Source: Myxococcales bacterium (lineage in GTDB: Bacteria > Myxococcota_A > Polyangia > Haliangiales > Haliangiaceae). Taken from it: DNA of 64,000 nucleotides. Shown here piece after piece: positions 21,143 to 28,752 of the stretch; the first letter of the stretch is position 1, and each line of letters opens with the position of its first letter. The stretch spans positions 124,001 through 188,000 of the forward strand of contig JADJJK010000075.1 in the NCBI GenBank assembly GCA_016706545.1. Direction: 5' to 3'. A program made the position numbers and the translations under genes. The notes beneath the pieces are model-generated. The model was not told where the DNA came from, made no database searches, and saw only the letters and a list, made by a program, of their open reading frames with translations.

Positions 21143-21444
21143 TGGCGACTGGCGCGGAGGCTGGTAGCAGGCCGCTACCAGGCCCGCTGGTGAGGCGGGC
21201 GCTCCTGGCCCTGATTCGTTTCTATCGGCGCGTGATCTCACCGCTGAAGCGCACGCCGACCTGTCGCTATCTCCCCACGTGCTCGGAGTACGCGATGGAG
21301 GCGGTGCAAGCTCACGGAGCCGCGAAGGGCTCGCTGCTCGCCGCAGCGAGGATCTTGCGCTGCAATCCGTTCTTTCACGCAGGCTATCACCCCGTGCCCC
21401 CGTCGGGGCGGTGGGGGTGCTGCGAACACGAAGGGCGACACTGA
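21139..21444 (+). CDS. yidD: Membrane protein insertion efficiency factor YidD
   Basis: This small (101-residue) protein has the UPF0161 hallmarks FYRRVISPLKRTPTCRYLPTCSEYAMEA and a second Cys region RILRCNPFFHAGYHPVP. It is thought to sit at the inner membrane as an amphipathic helix and assist YidC-dependent insertion. The start at ATG 21139 overlaps the rnpA stop (ATGA); GTG 21133 and ATG 21142 are also in frame. The TGA is directly followed by the yidC ATG. Confidence 0.93.
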   Translation: MMATGAEAGSRPLPGPLVRRALLALIRFYRRVISPLKRTPTCRYLPTCSEYAMEAVQAHGAAKGSLLAAARILRCNPFFHAGYHPVPPSGRWGCCEHEGRH

Positions 21445-23247
21445 ATGCAAGATCAAGGGAAGCGATTGTTGCTTGCCGTGGGGCTCGCGCTGGTCGTGAT
21501 GATCGCGTGGAATCAGCTATTCACCACGCCGCCGCCGCCGCCAGCCAAGAAGGCGGTACCCGGCGCTCCAGCGAGCCCGACCCCAGCGCTGCCGCAGGTG
21601 GCGCGGAGCCCGGTGGGGGTACTGCTCGATGGCGCTGTGCCGGCAAAGGTCGCGCAGCCTGCGGAGGCGCAGACCATCGTCCTGACGTTTCCAACGTTCG
21701 AGGTCACGTTCTCGGATCGCCATGGCGCGATCGTCTCGTGGCGCCTCACCGGTAAGAAGTACGCGAACGACGCAGCTCGTGGCGAGCTGGTGGGGCCCGG
21801 ACCTGGGCTCTTGCTGGTGAACTTCGCGCGGTCCTCGCATGTGATCCCCGATGGCGCGGTCTGGAAAGGCGAGCAGCTCTCGGCGACGCAGGTTCGGTTC
21901 GTCCATCGCACGGATTCTCTCGAGGTGACGAAGACCTTCACCGTCCATCCGGAGACCTACGTGGTCCGGCTCGGAGTCTCCGTCTCGGTGCTGGGCACGC
22001 AGGCCGCGCAGCAACGGCTGGCGGTCACGAGCTACGGCTTCCAGGATCCGAAGGTGGAGGTGAAGGATGACGTCGGCTCCGAGCATCCGCGAGCGTTCTT
22101 GTCCTCGACGATGGTTCGAGGAGAGCTGACCGCCACCACCTACAAGCGAGTGGTCGCCGCGCCGCGCGCGGTGACGGAGCCGCAATGGACCGGGTTCGAC
22201 CACCCCTACATGCTCATCGCCATGGCTCCGAACCCCAAGGTGCCCGCGGTGGAGAAGTTCACCTCGGCGACCTCCACCCTCGGGCTCATGCAGACGGATC
22301 TGCTGTACCCGATGACGACCATGGGCGCTGGTGGGCCGGCGATGACCCACGACGTGGTCACCTACGTGGGGCCGAAGTACTACGAGCAGCTCGAGGCGGC
22401 GGACAAGATCGCCGGCTTCCCCACCGGCTTCAAGGAGACGGTCGATCTGGGATGGTTCAAGGTCATCGGGCGACCGCTCTTGTCGCTGCTCCAGTTCCTC
22501 TTTGGGCTGGTGGGCAACTGGGGCATCGCCATCGTGCTGCTGACGGTGATGGTGAAGGCGGCGACGCTGTACTGGACCACCAAGTCCATGCGGTCGATGA
22601 AGGCGATGGCCGCGCTGGGTCCGAAGATGAAGGACCTGCAGGCGAAGTACAAAGACGACCGCGCCAAGCTGCAGCAGGAGACGATGGCGCTCTACAAGCA
22701 CAACGGGGTCAATCCGTTGGCCGGGTGCTTGCCGATCTTCCTGCAGATGCCGATCTGGATCGCGCTCTACCGGATGCTGTCTTCTGCCTCGGAGCTGTAT
22801 CTCCAGCCGTTCATTCCCGGCTGGATCGCCGACCTGACCGCGCGTGACCCGTTCTACATCCTGCCGGTGGTGGTCACGGGCACGATGTTCCTGCAGACCA
22901 AGCTGCAGCCAGCGACGGGCGACAGCACACAGCAGAAGATCATGCTCTACGGCATGCCGCTGATGTTTGGCATCATGGGCCTGTTTTTCCCGGCGGGGCT
23001 CACGCTGTACATGTTCACCAACACAGTGCTAAGCGCGCTCCACTCGGTGTACATGAACAAGTTCGACAAGAAGAGCTTGGAGATCACTGCGAAGCTACAA
23101 GGGACCGCCACCAAGGGCACCGGCGCGGGAGCGTCGGTCTCGGAGGACAAGGGCGGTTCCGAGGCGGACGAGGCGCAGGCCTCGGGTTCGTCGCAATCGA
23201 AGGAACCTGCCGCCGCGCGAAACAGCAAGAAGAAGCGCAGGCGGTGA
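21445..23247 (+). CDS. yidC: Membrane protein insertase YidC
   Basis: The 600-residue protein has an N-terminal signal-anchor (about 7-24), a Pro-rich segment, a large periplasmic beta domain (about 75-340) as in Gram-negative YidC, and the conserved insertase core with five hydrophobic segments (about 345-560). The core includes GIAIVLLTVMVKAATLYWTT and the cytoplasmic KMKDLQAKYKDDRAKLQQE hairpin. The C-terminal tail ends KKKRRR and may contact ribosomes. It inserts proteins into the inner membrane, alone or with Sec. The periplasmic domain supports a diderm host. Confidence 0.96.
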   Translation: MQDQGKRLLLAVGLALVVMIAWNQLFTTPPPPPAKKAVPGAPASPTPALPQVARSPVGVLLDGAVPAKVAQPAEAQTIVLTFPTFEVTFSDRHGAIVSWRLTGKKYANDAARGELVGPGPGLLLVNFARSSHVIPDGAVWKGEQLSATQVRFVHRTDSLEVTKTFTVHPETYVVRLGVSVSVLGTQAAQQRLAVTSYGFQDPKVEVKDDVGSEHPRAFLSSTMVRGELTATTYKRVVAAPRAVTEPQWTGFDHPYMLIAMAPNPKVPAVEKFTSATSTLGLMQTDLLYPMTTMGAGGPAMTHDVVTYVGPKYYEQLEAADKIAGFPTGFKETVDLGWFKVIGRPLLSLLQFLFGLVGNWGIAIVLLTVMVKAATLYWTTKSMRSMKAMAALGPKMKDLQAKYKDDRAKLQQETMALYKHNGVNPLAGCLPIFLQMPIWIALYRMLSSASELYLQPFIPGWIADLTARDPFYILPVVVTGTMFLQTKLQPATGDSTQQKIMLYGMPLMFGIMGLFFPAGLTLYMFTNTVLSALHSVYMNKFDKKSLEITAKLQGTATKGTGAGASVSEDKGGSEADEAQASGSSQSKEPAAARNSKKKRRR

Positions 23248-23251
23248 AGCT

Positions 23252-23800
23252 ATGGAGGCTGCTGTGAATCAAGAGAATGGAGATCTCGCCGAGCGGGCGA
23301 GTGATTTCTTGCTGGGTGTGCTGGAGCGCATGGGCGTGTCCGCCGACATCGATGTTCGCGAGGAGGCCGACAAGGTGGTCCTCGACATCCAGACCAAGGA
23401 CGCCGAGCTCATCATCGGTCGCCGCGGAGTGGTGATCGATGCATTGCAGCACCTGGTCAACAAGGTCGTGTACCGCGAGCGCAGCGGCGAGCGCGGCGAG
23501 CGCAACGGCGAGCGCGGCGAGCGCAACGGCGAGCGCGGCGAGCGCGGTAAGCCGCTGGTGATAGACGCCGGCGGGTTTCGCGACAAGCAAGTGGAGCGCC
23601 TGCGGACGCTGGCGCAACGCATGTCGGAGCGCGCGCTCACCAATCAGGAGATCGTGGAGCTGCAGCCGATGACGCCGCACGATCGCCGCATCGTCCACAT
23701 GGCCATCGCGGAGATCGCTGGCCTGAGCAGCCGCAGCGAGGGTGAGGGCGATGATCGCCACATCTTGCTGGTGCCCGACGCGCTGGCGCAGGCTGACTGA
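23252..23800 (+). CDS. khpB: KH/R3H RNA-binding protein (Jag/KhpB)
   Basis: The 182-residue protein has a KH-type domain (about 35-78) with the RNA-binding loop IIGRRGVV and a C-terminal R3H domain (about 115-165) with MTPHDRRIVHMAIAE. It binds RNA and its gene is commonly found just after yidC. It lacks the N-terminal jag domain, as many diderm versions do. Between the two domains lies an unusual low-complexity insert of three copies of the heptad GERGER(N/S), made by a 21-bp tandem DNA repeat at about 23480-23545. Confidence 0.9.
   Translation: MEAAVNQENGDLAERASDFLLGVLERMGVSADIDVREEADKVVLDIQTKDAELIIGRRGVVIDALQHLVNKVVYRERSGERGERNGERGERNGERGERGKPLVIDAGGFRDKQVERLRTLAQRMSERALTNQEIVELQPMTPHDRRIVHMAIAEIAGLSSRSEGEGDDRHILLVPDALAQAD
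23480..23545. repeat. 21-bp tandem repeat inside khpB
   Basis: Three nearly identical copies of a 21-bp unit (core GGCGAGCGCGGCGAGCGC) encode Gly-Glu-Arg-Gly-Glu-Arg-Asn/Ser. Because the unit is a multiple of three, copy number could change without breaking the reading frame. Confidence 0.75.
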
Positions 23801-23828
23801 TCTCCGTATCCGGGGTGATGGCACCGCG

Positions 23829-25154
23829 ATGCAGGAGACGATCGCCGCCATAGCTACCGGTGCAGGGGCAAGCGGCGTTGGCATTGTGCGGCTCAGCGGG
23901 CCGCGTGCCGTCGAGATCGTCGCGGAGGTGGTGGGCCTTTCGGTCGAGCAGCTTGGCCGCGAGGTCCGGTATGCGGTGGCGCGGGGCAAGGACGGCGAGC
24001 GCCTCGACGATGTGTTGGTGTTCGCCATGCGAGCGCCGCGGTCGTTCACCGGCGAGGACGTGGCAGAGATCCAGGGCCACGGTGGCGCGGTGAACTTGTC
24101 GCGGTTGTTGCGCGCGGTGCTCGAGCGGGGTGCTCGCGCGGCGCAGCCTGGCGAGTTCTCGCGGCGCGCGTTTGACAACGGGAAGCTGGATCTGCTGCGC
24201 GCGGAGGGCCTGCTAGGCGTCATCGAGGCCGGCAGCGAGCGCGGCTGGCGCATCGCGCAGGCGCAGCTCGCGGGTGCGCTGGGACGTGGGCTCGAGGCGC
24301 TGGAGGACCGCGCGCGCAAGGTGCTGGCGGAGATCGAAGGCGCGCTGGACTTCCCGGAGGAGGCGCTAGACGAGCAGAGCAGCCGCTGGCTCGGCGCGGA
24401 GCTCGGCGCGCTCACCTCGTCATGTGAGGCGCTGGCGCGCAGCTATCAAGCCGGCTCGGCGCTGCGAAATGGCATCACGGTGGCGCTGGTTGGGGCGGTG
24501 AACGTTGGAAAGTCTTCGCTGCTCAATGCGTTCGCCGGCAGAGCACGCGCGCTGGTCAGCGAGCAGCCCGGGACCACGCGAGACTACGTGGAGGTGCAGG
24601 TTGAGTGGGATGGAGTCCAAGTGACGCTGATCGATACGGCGGGTTGGCGGGAGTCGGGGGATGTGCTCGAGCGCAGCGGCATGGAGCTTGGCAAGGAGCG
24701 GGCAGCGGAGGCGGACGTCGTACTGGTGGTGAGCGACGGGATCGCGCCGTGGCCTGTCGTGGAGCATGCGGATCGTACGCTGTACGTCAGGAGCAAGGCG
24801 GACCAGGCTCGCCCCGATGAGTCGCTGACGGGTCGCACGGAATCGGAGGCGCTGGTGACCTCCTCGTTGACGGGTTCAGGGCTGCGCGAGGTGCGTCAGC
24901 GAGTGCTGGAGCTGGTGGGAGTCGCGGAGACGGTTGGCGAAGGGGAGCTGCTGGTGACGGAGCGTCAGCGTAGCCTCGCCGAGGGAGCGGCACGCGCTTT
25001 CTCGACCGCGCAGCGGTTGCTGGCGAGCCAGCCCCGGGAGCTGGTGGCATACGATATTCGTGAAGGATACAAGGCGCTTATGGACATGCGCGGGACCGCG
25101 GCGGAGGACCAGGTGGTGAGCGAGATCTTCGCGCGGTTCTGCATTGGGAAGTGA
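23829..25154 (+). CDS. mnmE: tRNA modification GTPase MnmE
   Basis: The 441-residue protein has the tetrahydrofolate-binding N-terminal domain (IAAIATGAGASGVGIVRLSG), a helical domain interrupted by a Ras-like G domain (P-loop GAVNVGKSSLL, G2 around PGTTRDYVE, G3 DTAG) and the C-terminal FCIGK cysteine motif. With MnmG it makes the 5-carboxymethylaminomethyl uridine at tRNA wobble U34. The start at 23829 fits the MQETIAAIAT family N-terminus. MnmG is not nearby; the next gene is bioF. Confidence 0.95.
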   Translation: MQETIAAIATGAGASGVGIVRLSGPRAVEIVAEVVGLSVEQLGREVRYAVARGKDGERLDDVLVFAMRAPRSFTGEDVAEIQGHGGAVNLSRLLRAVLERGARAAQPGEFSRRAFDNGKLDLLRAEGLLGVIEAGSERGWRIAQAQLAGALGRGLEALEDRARKVLAEIEGALDFPEEALDEQSSRWLGAELGALTSSCEALARSYQAGSALRNGITVALVGAVNVGKSSLLNAFAGRARALVSEQPGTTRDYVEVQVEWDGVQVTLIDTAGWRESGDVLERSGMELGKERAAEADVVLVVSDGIAPWPVVEHADRTLYVRSKADQARPDESLTGRTESEALVTSSLTGSGLREVRQRVLELVGVAETVGEGELLVTERQRSLAEGAARAFSTAQRLLASQPRELVAYDIREGYKALMDMRGTAAEDQVVSEIFARFCIGK

Positions 25155-25156
25155 CG

Positions 25157-26311
25157 ATGGCTTTGCGAGATGACGCGCTGAACGTGCTGCAGGAGCTGGA
25201 GGCCAAGGGAAGGATTCGCTCGCGGCGGACCTTCACGGGTCCGATGCGGCAGGCTCTGGAGCTGGATGGTCGGCACGTCCACAACTTCTCCGCGAACGAC
25301 TACCTGGGGCTCGCTGGCGATCCGCGGCTCGCAGCCGCAGTGAGCGAGACGATTGCGCACGCCGGGACAGGGGCGGGCTCATCGCGGCTCATCATGGGCC
25401 CGCAGGCGCATGAGCAGCTGGAGGTCGCGCTTGGCCGCTGGCTACGAGCACCACGAGTGCAGCTCTTCAACTCCGGCTATGCGGCAAATGTGGGGGTGCT
25501 CTCCACGCTGGCAGGGCGAGGATCGTGCGTGTTCTCTGATGAGCTCAATCACGCAAGCATCATTGATGGGTGCCGCCTGAGCAGGGCCAACGTGGTGGTG
25601 TATCGGCACGGGGATCTGGAAGATCTGCGAGCAAAGCTCGCACGAGACAGCAGTGAGCGGCGGTTGGTGGTGTCCGAGACGCTCTTCTCGATGGATGGAG
25701 ACGTCGCTGACGTGGTGGGGCTGGCCCAGGTCGCCCGGGAGGCGGATGCTGCGCTGGTTCTCGACGAGGCGCATGCGGTTGGCGTGATCGGGCCAGGAGG
25801 GCGCGGAGTCGCGGCGGAGCATGGAGTGACTCCGGATGTTTTGGTCGGGACGTTAGGCAAGGCGTTTGGGAGCTTCGGGGCGTTTGTGGCAGCCGAAGAG
25901 GTGGTGATTCGGTGGCTCTGGAATCGGGCGCGGTCGCTGGTGTACTCGACCGGCCTGCCCGCGCTGATGTCTGGCGCAGGGTTACGAGCGCTGGAAATCA
26001 TCGAGGGGCCGGAGGGCGATTCCTTGCGGGCCCAAGTACGAGCGAACCTGACGAGGTTCTCGCAGGCATTCGGTCAGGATGTGGAGAGCCACATCGTACC
26101 GTGGTTGGTGGGTGATGACGCGGAGGCGGTGAGGGTCTCGGAGCGGGTGCTGACGCGAGGGGTGTTTGTTCAGGCGATTCGGCCGCCGACGGTCGCTGAG
26201 GGGTCAGCCCGGCTCCGAATCGCGATTGGAACTCATCCTCCGGAGGCGATGGACGCATTGATTGCTGCACTACAGGCTGAGCAAGCACCAGTCGGCCCAA
26301 GGTTGGGTTGA
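25157..26311 (+). CDS. bioF: 8-amino-7-oxononanoate synthase-type enzyme
   Basis: The 384-residue protein belongs to the alpha-oxoamine synthase family (BioF, Kbl, HemA, SPT). It has the N-terminal NFSANDYLGLAGDPR, the glycine-rich GTGAGSSRLIMG, SGYAANVGVLSTL, LDEAHAVGVIGPGGRG, and the PLP-lysine segment VGTLGKAFGSFGAF. It would condense an acyl-thioester with an amino acid; BioF (pimeloyl + alanine) fits best but a related condensation cannot be excluded. ATG 25157 has GGAAGTG upstream; GTG 25151 overlaps the mnmE TGA. Close spacing suggests co-transcription with mnmE, an unusual neighbour. Confidence 0.85.
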   Translation: MALRDDALNVLQELEAKGRIRSRRTFTGPMRQALELDGRHVHNFSANDYLGLAGDPRLAAAVSETIAHAGTGAGSSRLIMGPQAHEQLEVALGRWLRAPRVQLFNSGYAANVGVLSTLAGRGSCVFSDELNHASIIDGCRLSRANVVVYRHGDLEDLRAKLARDSSERRLVVSETLFSMDGDVADVVGLAQVAREADAALVLDEAHAVGVIGPGGRGVAAEHGVTPDVLVGTLGKAFGSFGAFVAAEEVVIRWLWNRARSLVYSTGLPALMSGAGLRALEIIEGPEGDSLRAQVRANLTRFSQAFGQDVESHIVPWLVGDDAEAVRVSERVLTRGVFVQAIRPPTVAEGSARLRIAIGTHPPEAMDALIAALQAEQAPVGPRLG

Positions 26312-26370
26312 GCCTTGTGTTCAGCGCTTTGGCGGGAGTCTGTTTAAACCCACGAGGCGGACGCGGTGTG

Positions 26371-26555
26371 AAGGTCGACCACGGCATCGGGCTCGGCAGC
26401 GTTGTGGTAGGGGCAGGTCTTTGACCCGGCCCGCGGATGCCCGGTGGAGGTCGAGCGGCATCGGGCTCGGCAGCGTTGTGGTAGGGGCAGGTCTTTGACC
26501 CGGACGCCGGGTATCGTCCGCGGCATTGTTGTAGGGGTTGGTCTTTGACCCGCCG
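26371..26555 (-). repeat. Palindromic repeats, left arm (three copies)
   Basis: Three copies of a REP-like element read on the minus strand at 26407-26430, 26481-26503 and 26531-26555. The core is TTTGACC with GTAGGGG on the left. The first two are embedded in a longer direct repeat of about 48 bp (the ATCGGGCTCGGCAGC-containing segment). The elements form a stem GGGCGGGTC / GACCCGCCC with loop AAA. They are part of the same family as the copies right of the parS cluster, in opposite orientation. Confidence 0.8.
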
Positions 26556-26622
26556 GCTGACGCAGCCTGGTTCATCGCCGTTCCTCGGCGCCTGAGGTTG
26601 CGGTCGCCCCGGTGCCTTCGCG

Positions 26623-26789
26623 TGTTTCACGTGAAACCCCACGGTCGGCCGGTGCCTTTTGTGGGTTTCACGTGAACCCCCCCGGTCCCTTCATGTGTTC
26701 CACGTGAAACCCACGGTCGGCCGGTGCCTTCGCGTGTTCCACGTGAAACCCACGGTCGGCCGGTGCCTTCACGTGTTCCACGTGAAACC
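26623..26789. other. parS centromere cluster, five ParB-type sites
   Basis: Five 16-bp sites lie at 26623-26638, 26664-26679, 26696-26711, 26735-26750 and 26774-26789. Site 1 is TGTTTCACGTGAAACC, 15 of 16 matches to the bacterial parS consensus TGTTTCACGTGAAACA. Sites 3-5 read TGTTCCACGTGAAACC, the variant close to that of myxobacteria. Site 2 is weaker (13 of 16, GGTTTCACGTGAACCC). Starts are 32-41 bp apart, and the spacers share a CACGGTCGGCCGGTGCCTT segment. The cluster lies 6 kb from the dnaA upstream region, as expected for a ParB-loading centromere near oriC. No parA or parB is in the window. Confidence 0.85.
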
Positions 26790-26835
26790 TCAGGTGCTCG
26801 CGGCCCCAACTATGCAGCCGTGGCTTGCGTCAGTT

Positions 26836-27190
26836 GGGCGGGTCAAAGCCCCGCCCCTACAACGACAACGACGCCTTCATGCAGTTGGGCGGGTCAAAGA
26901 TCCGCCCAACAACGATGGGGCCCCACGCAGGCGGGTTGGGTCCAAAAAAAATCGCCCACAACAACGATGCAGCCATACAGGCACGCTGGCGTCGGCTGGG
27001 CGGGTCAAAGACGCGCCCCTACAACGACAACGACGCCCTTCATGCAGTTGGGCAGGTCAAAGACCCGCCCCTACCACGATGCAGAGGCCACACAGGCCGT
27101 TGGGCGTCAGCCGGGCGGGTCAAAGACCCGCGCCTACAGCAACGATGAGGACAACATGCAGGGTGGGCGTTCAAAAAATCCGCCCATACA
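26836..27190 (+). repeat. Palindromic repeats, right arm (seven copies)
   Basis: Copies lie at 26836-26860, 26887-26907, 26933-26958 (degenerate), 26998-27022, 27050-27074, 27113-27137 and 27164-27190 (degenerate). Each is a stem GGGCGGGTC, loop AAA, GACCCGCCC, followed by CTACAACGA-like sequence. Spacing is about 40-65 bp and the spacers share pieces such as ACGACAACGACGCC and ACAGGCCGTTGGGCG. Orientation is opposite to the copies left of the parS cluster. Confidence 0.85.
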
Positions 27191-27198
27191 ACGACGAC

Positions 27199-28133
27199 GC
27201 TACCGCGCGACCGGTTCGACCGCGACGAGCGCGCGACCATGCGATCTCTGCCGTCGTCCCGCTCGTGGGTCGTGCCATGGATGCGCCGATCAGCTTCGTT
27301 TCTCCAGCGCTCGAGGTGCGCTTCGAGGGCTGCGAAGCTCTCAAACGTGAGCCTGGCGATCGCGTTGCGCTTGACGTAGCCGACGCCAGACTTGGTCTTG
27401 CCCTTGGTGCGGGCCTGGTAGGGTCGGCACGCGGAGACCTCCACGCCCCAGTCCCTGCAGAATGCAGCGAAGGTGGGGGTGGATGCGCGCCGTGCCCGTC
27501 TCTCGGTCCTGCCCGATGACCAGCGCACCGGCGCGATCGATCAGGATGCGCTGCGTGACGCCTCCGAAGGCTCGAAACGCGCCGGCGAGCCCCTCTCGCC
27601 AGTCATCCTGCCGCTGGCGAAGCGAAGCACGGACGTAGATCCTCCTCGAATAGCCCAGCACCGCGACGAAGAAGAAGACTCGAACAAGGAGCCTTCCGAT
27701 CTCGACCCACTTCTCCCCAAAGTCGATCTGCGGCTGATACCCAGGCGCCATCTCGAACCGGACCGTCGCGAGATCCGCCGCACGCTTGGCCTGCCGATGG
27801 GGCGCCAGCTCGCTGCAGGGGGTACCTCGACCTCTTGCTCCGCGAGCAGTCGACGCACCACTACGGCGTTGCCCGCCGCGGGTCCATCGAGCAGCGCGCG
27901 GGCTTGCTCCTCTTGTTCCCCATCGAGCCTCCGCCCACCTGGCCTCGCTTGCTTCTCAGCGGCCTCACCCTCTCGCAGGTAGCGACGCACGCTGTTGCGC
28001 GCGACTCCTACTTCCTGGGCGATCCGCTTAGTCCCCCACCCATTCGGCGCAGCAGCCGCATGCGGGACACGATTTCGGGATCCAACATCGGGACGACCAT
28101 CGCCCCGGACTTCTCTTCAAGCGTCTTATCCAT
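27199..28133 (-). pseudogene. IS21-family istA transposase remnant (frameshifted)
   Basis: Reading leftward from an ATG at 28133, the N-terminal helix-turn-helix (MRLLRRMGW-like, KRIAQEVGVARNSVRRYL) is broken by one missing base near 28033. The central DDE integrase-like part (QIDFGEKWVEIGRLLVRVFFFVAVLGYSRR) and the later part (RTKGKTKSGVGYVKRNAIARLTFESF) each lie in different frames. At least three frameshifts are needed to join them. istB is absent and the C-terminal end runs into palindromic repeats near 27200. The order and motifs identify an IS21-type IstA that is no longer functional. Confidence 0.85.
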
Positions 28134-28140
28134 CGGTTAC

Positions 28141-28202
28141 CCCGTTCCCGACGGGGGTCAGTTTTAGTGGCGCGAGGGGGGCATTTTACGTGGCGCCTGA
28201 CA
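28141..28202. mobile_element. Probable terminal end of the IS21-type element
   Basis: Reading leftward from 28202, the sequence begins TGTCAGGCGCCACGTAAAAT and holds two imperfect repeats, GCGCCACGTAAAATGCCCCC and GCGCCACTAAAACTGACCCC. Multiple end-proximal repeats preceding istA are characteristic of the IS21 family. The matching right end is not seen. Confidence 0.6.
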
Positions 28203-28244
28203 ACAAAGCCGCCACGCAGGCCGTCTGGGCGTCATTCGGGCGCT

Positions 28245-28268
28245 GGGCGGGTCAAAGACCCGTCCCTA
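28245..28268 (+). repeat. Palindromic repeat, isolated copy right of the IS remnant
   Basis: It reads GGGCGGGTC, AAA, GACCCGTCC followed by CTAC, and belongs to the same family and orientation as the right arm. Its surroundings (CAGGCCGTCTGGGCGTCA) match spacers in the right arm, which indicates that the istA remnant was inserted into the array. Confidence 0.8.
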
Positions 28269-28647
28269 CGATGATGCGGCGGCCACACAGGCCGTCTGGA
28301 GTCATGGCTCCGGGTTGCTCTCTCCCGGGAAGTCAACCATCAACCCCTGCCCTACTGGGGTCGGGCTTGCTGTCGCAAACGGATCAATTCTGGCTGCATT
28401 TGGCAGCAGTCGGGAGTCGAACGCCAGCGATACGGCTCCAGTTCGCAAGCCTCGCCGCGACGTCCCTCATGGGGCGCGGTAGGCTCACCGGTTCGCTCAC
28501 AAGGAGCTTCCACAGCGCTCCGCATGCTAGGGCACTCGGGGACGAGGGATTCCCCTGATGATGGCCGAGGAGACTGGCGCTGCGCGCAATCTCAGGTGGC
28601 CAAATCGAGGTGGGAATTCACCTACGTCATCTGAAATATACAAACAA

Positions 28648-28663
28648 TTTCAATATATTGAAA
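28648..28663. promoter_or_regulatory. AT-rich perfect palindrome upstream of the DUF4388 protein gene
   Basis: TTTCAATATATTGAAA is self-complementary over 16 bp and sits about 90 bp upstream of the GTG at 28753, in the only AT-rich tract of the area. This is a plausible operator for a dimeric regulator or part of a promoter. Confidence 0.4.
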
Positions 28664-28752
28664 ACATTGCCGGGTCCGCGAAGCGAAAAACTCCGTCGGC
28701 GAGGTCAACAAAGTGATCCGTTGACGTAGTTCGGATACCATTTCGGCGGGAC

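Larger units (their letters stand above)
28203..28752. other. Intergenic region with one palindromic repeat and an AT-rich promoter-like tract
   Basis: This 550-bp stretch holds one further palindromic repeat (28245-28268) of the parS-flanking family, then sequence with no gene or RNA I can support. Near its right end is an AT-rich tract (28630-28675) with the perfect 16-bp palindrome TTTCAATATATTGAAA at 28648-28663. That tract is upstream of the large receiver/DUF4388 gene and may be its promoter or operator. Confidence 0.5.

Noticed and set aside
26659..27519. Plus-strand frame of 286 codons in the repeat region
   Set aside because: It consists of translated parS and palindromic repeats, with no domain and no real start context.
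26371..28268. Possible CRISPR array
   Set aside because: The repeated elements are strong palindromes, vary in sequence, change orientation across the parS cluster, and the spacers themselves repeat. No cas gene is present.
28370..28460. tRNA-like T-arm (CGGGAGTCGAAC on the plus strand)
   Set aside because: No matching acceptor, D or anticodon stem can be folded around it, and the T-stem does not pair properly.
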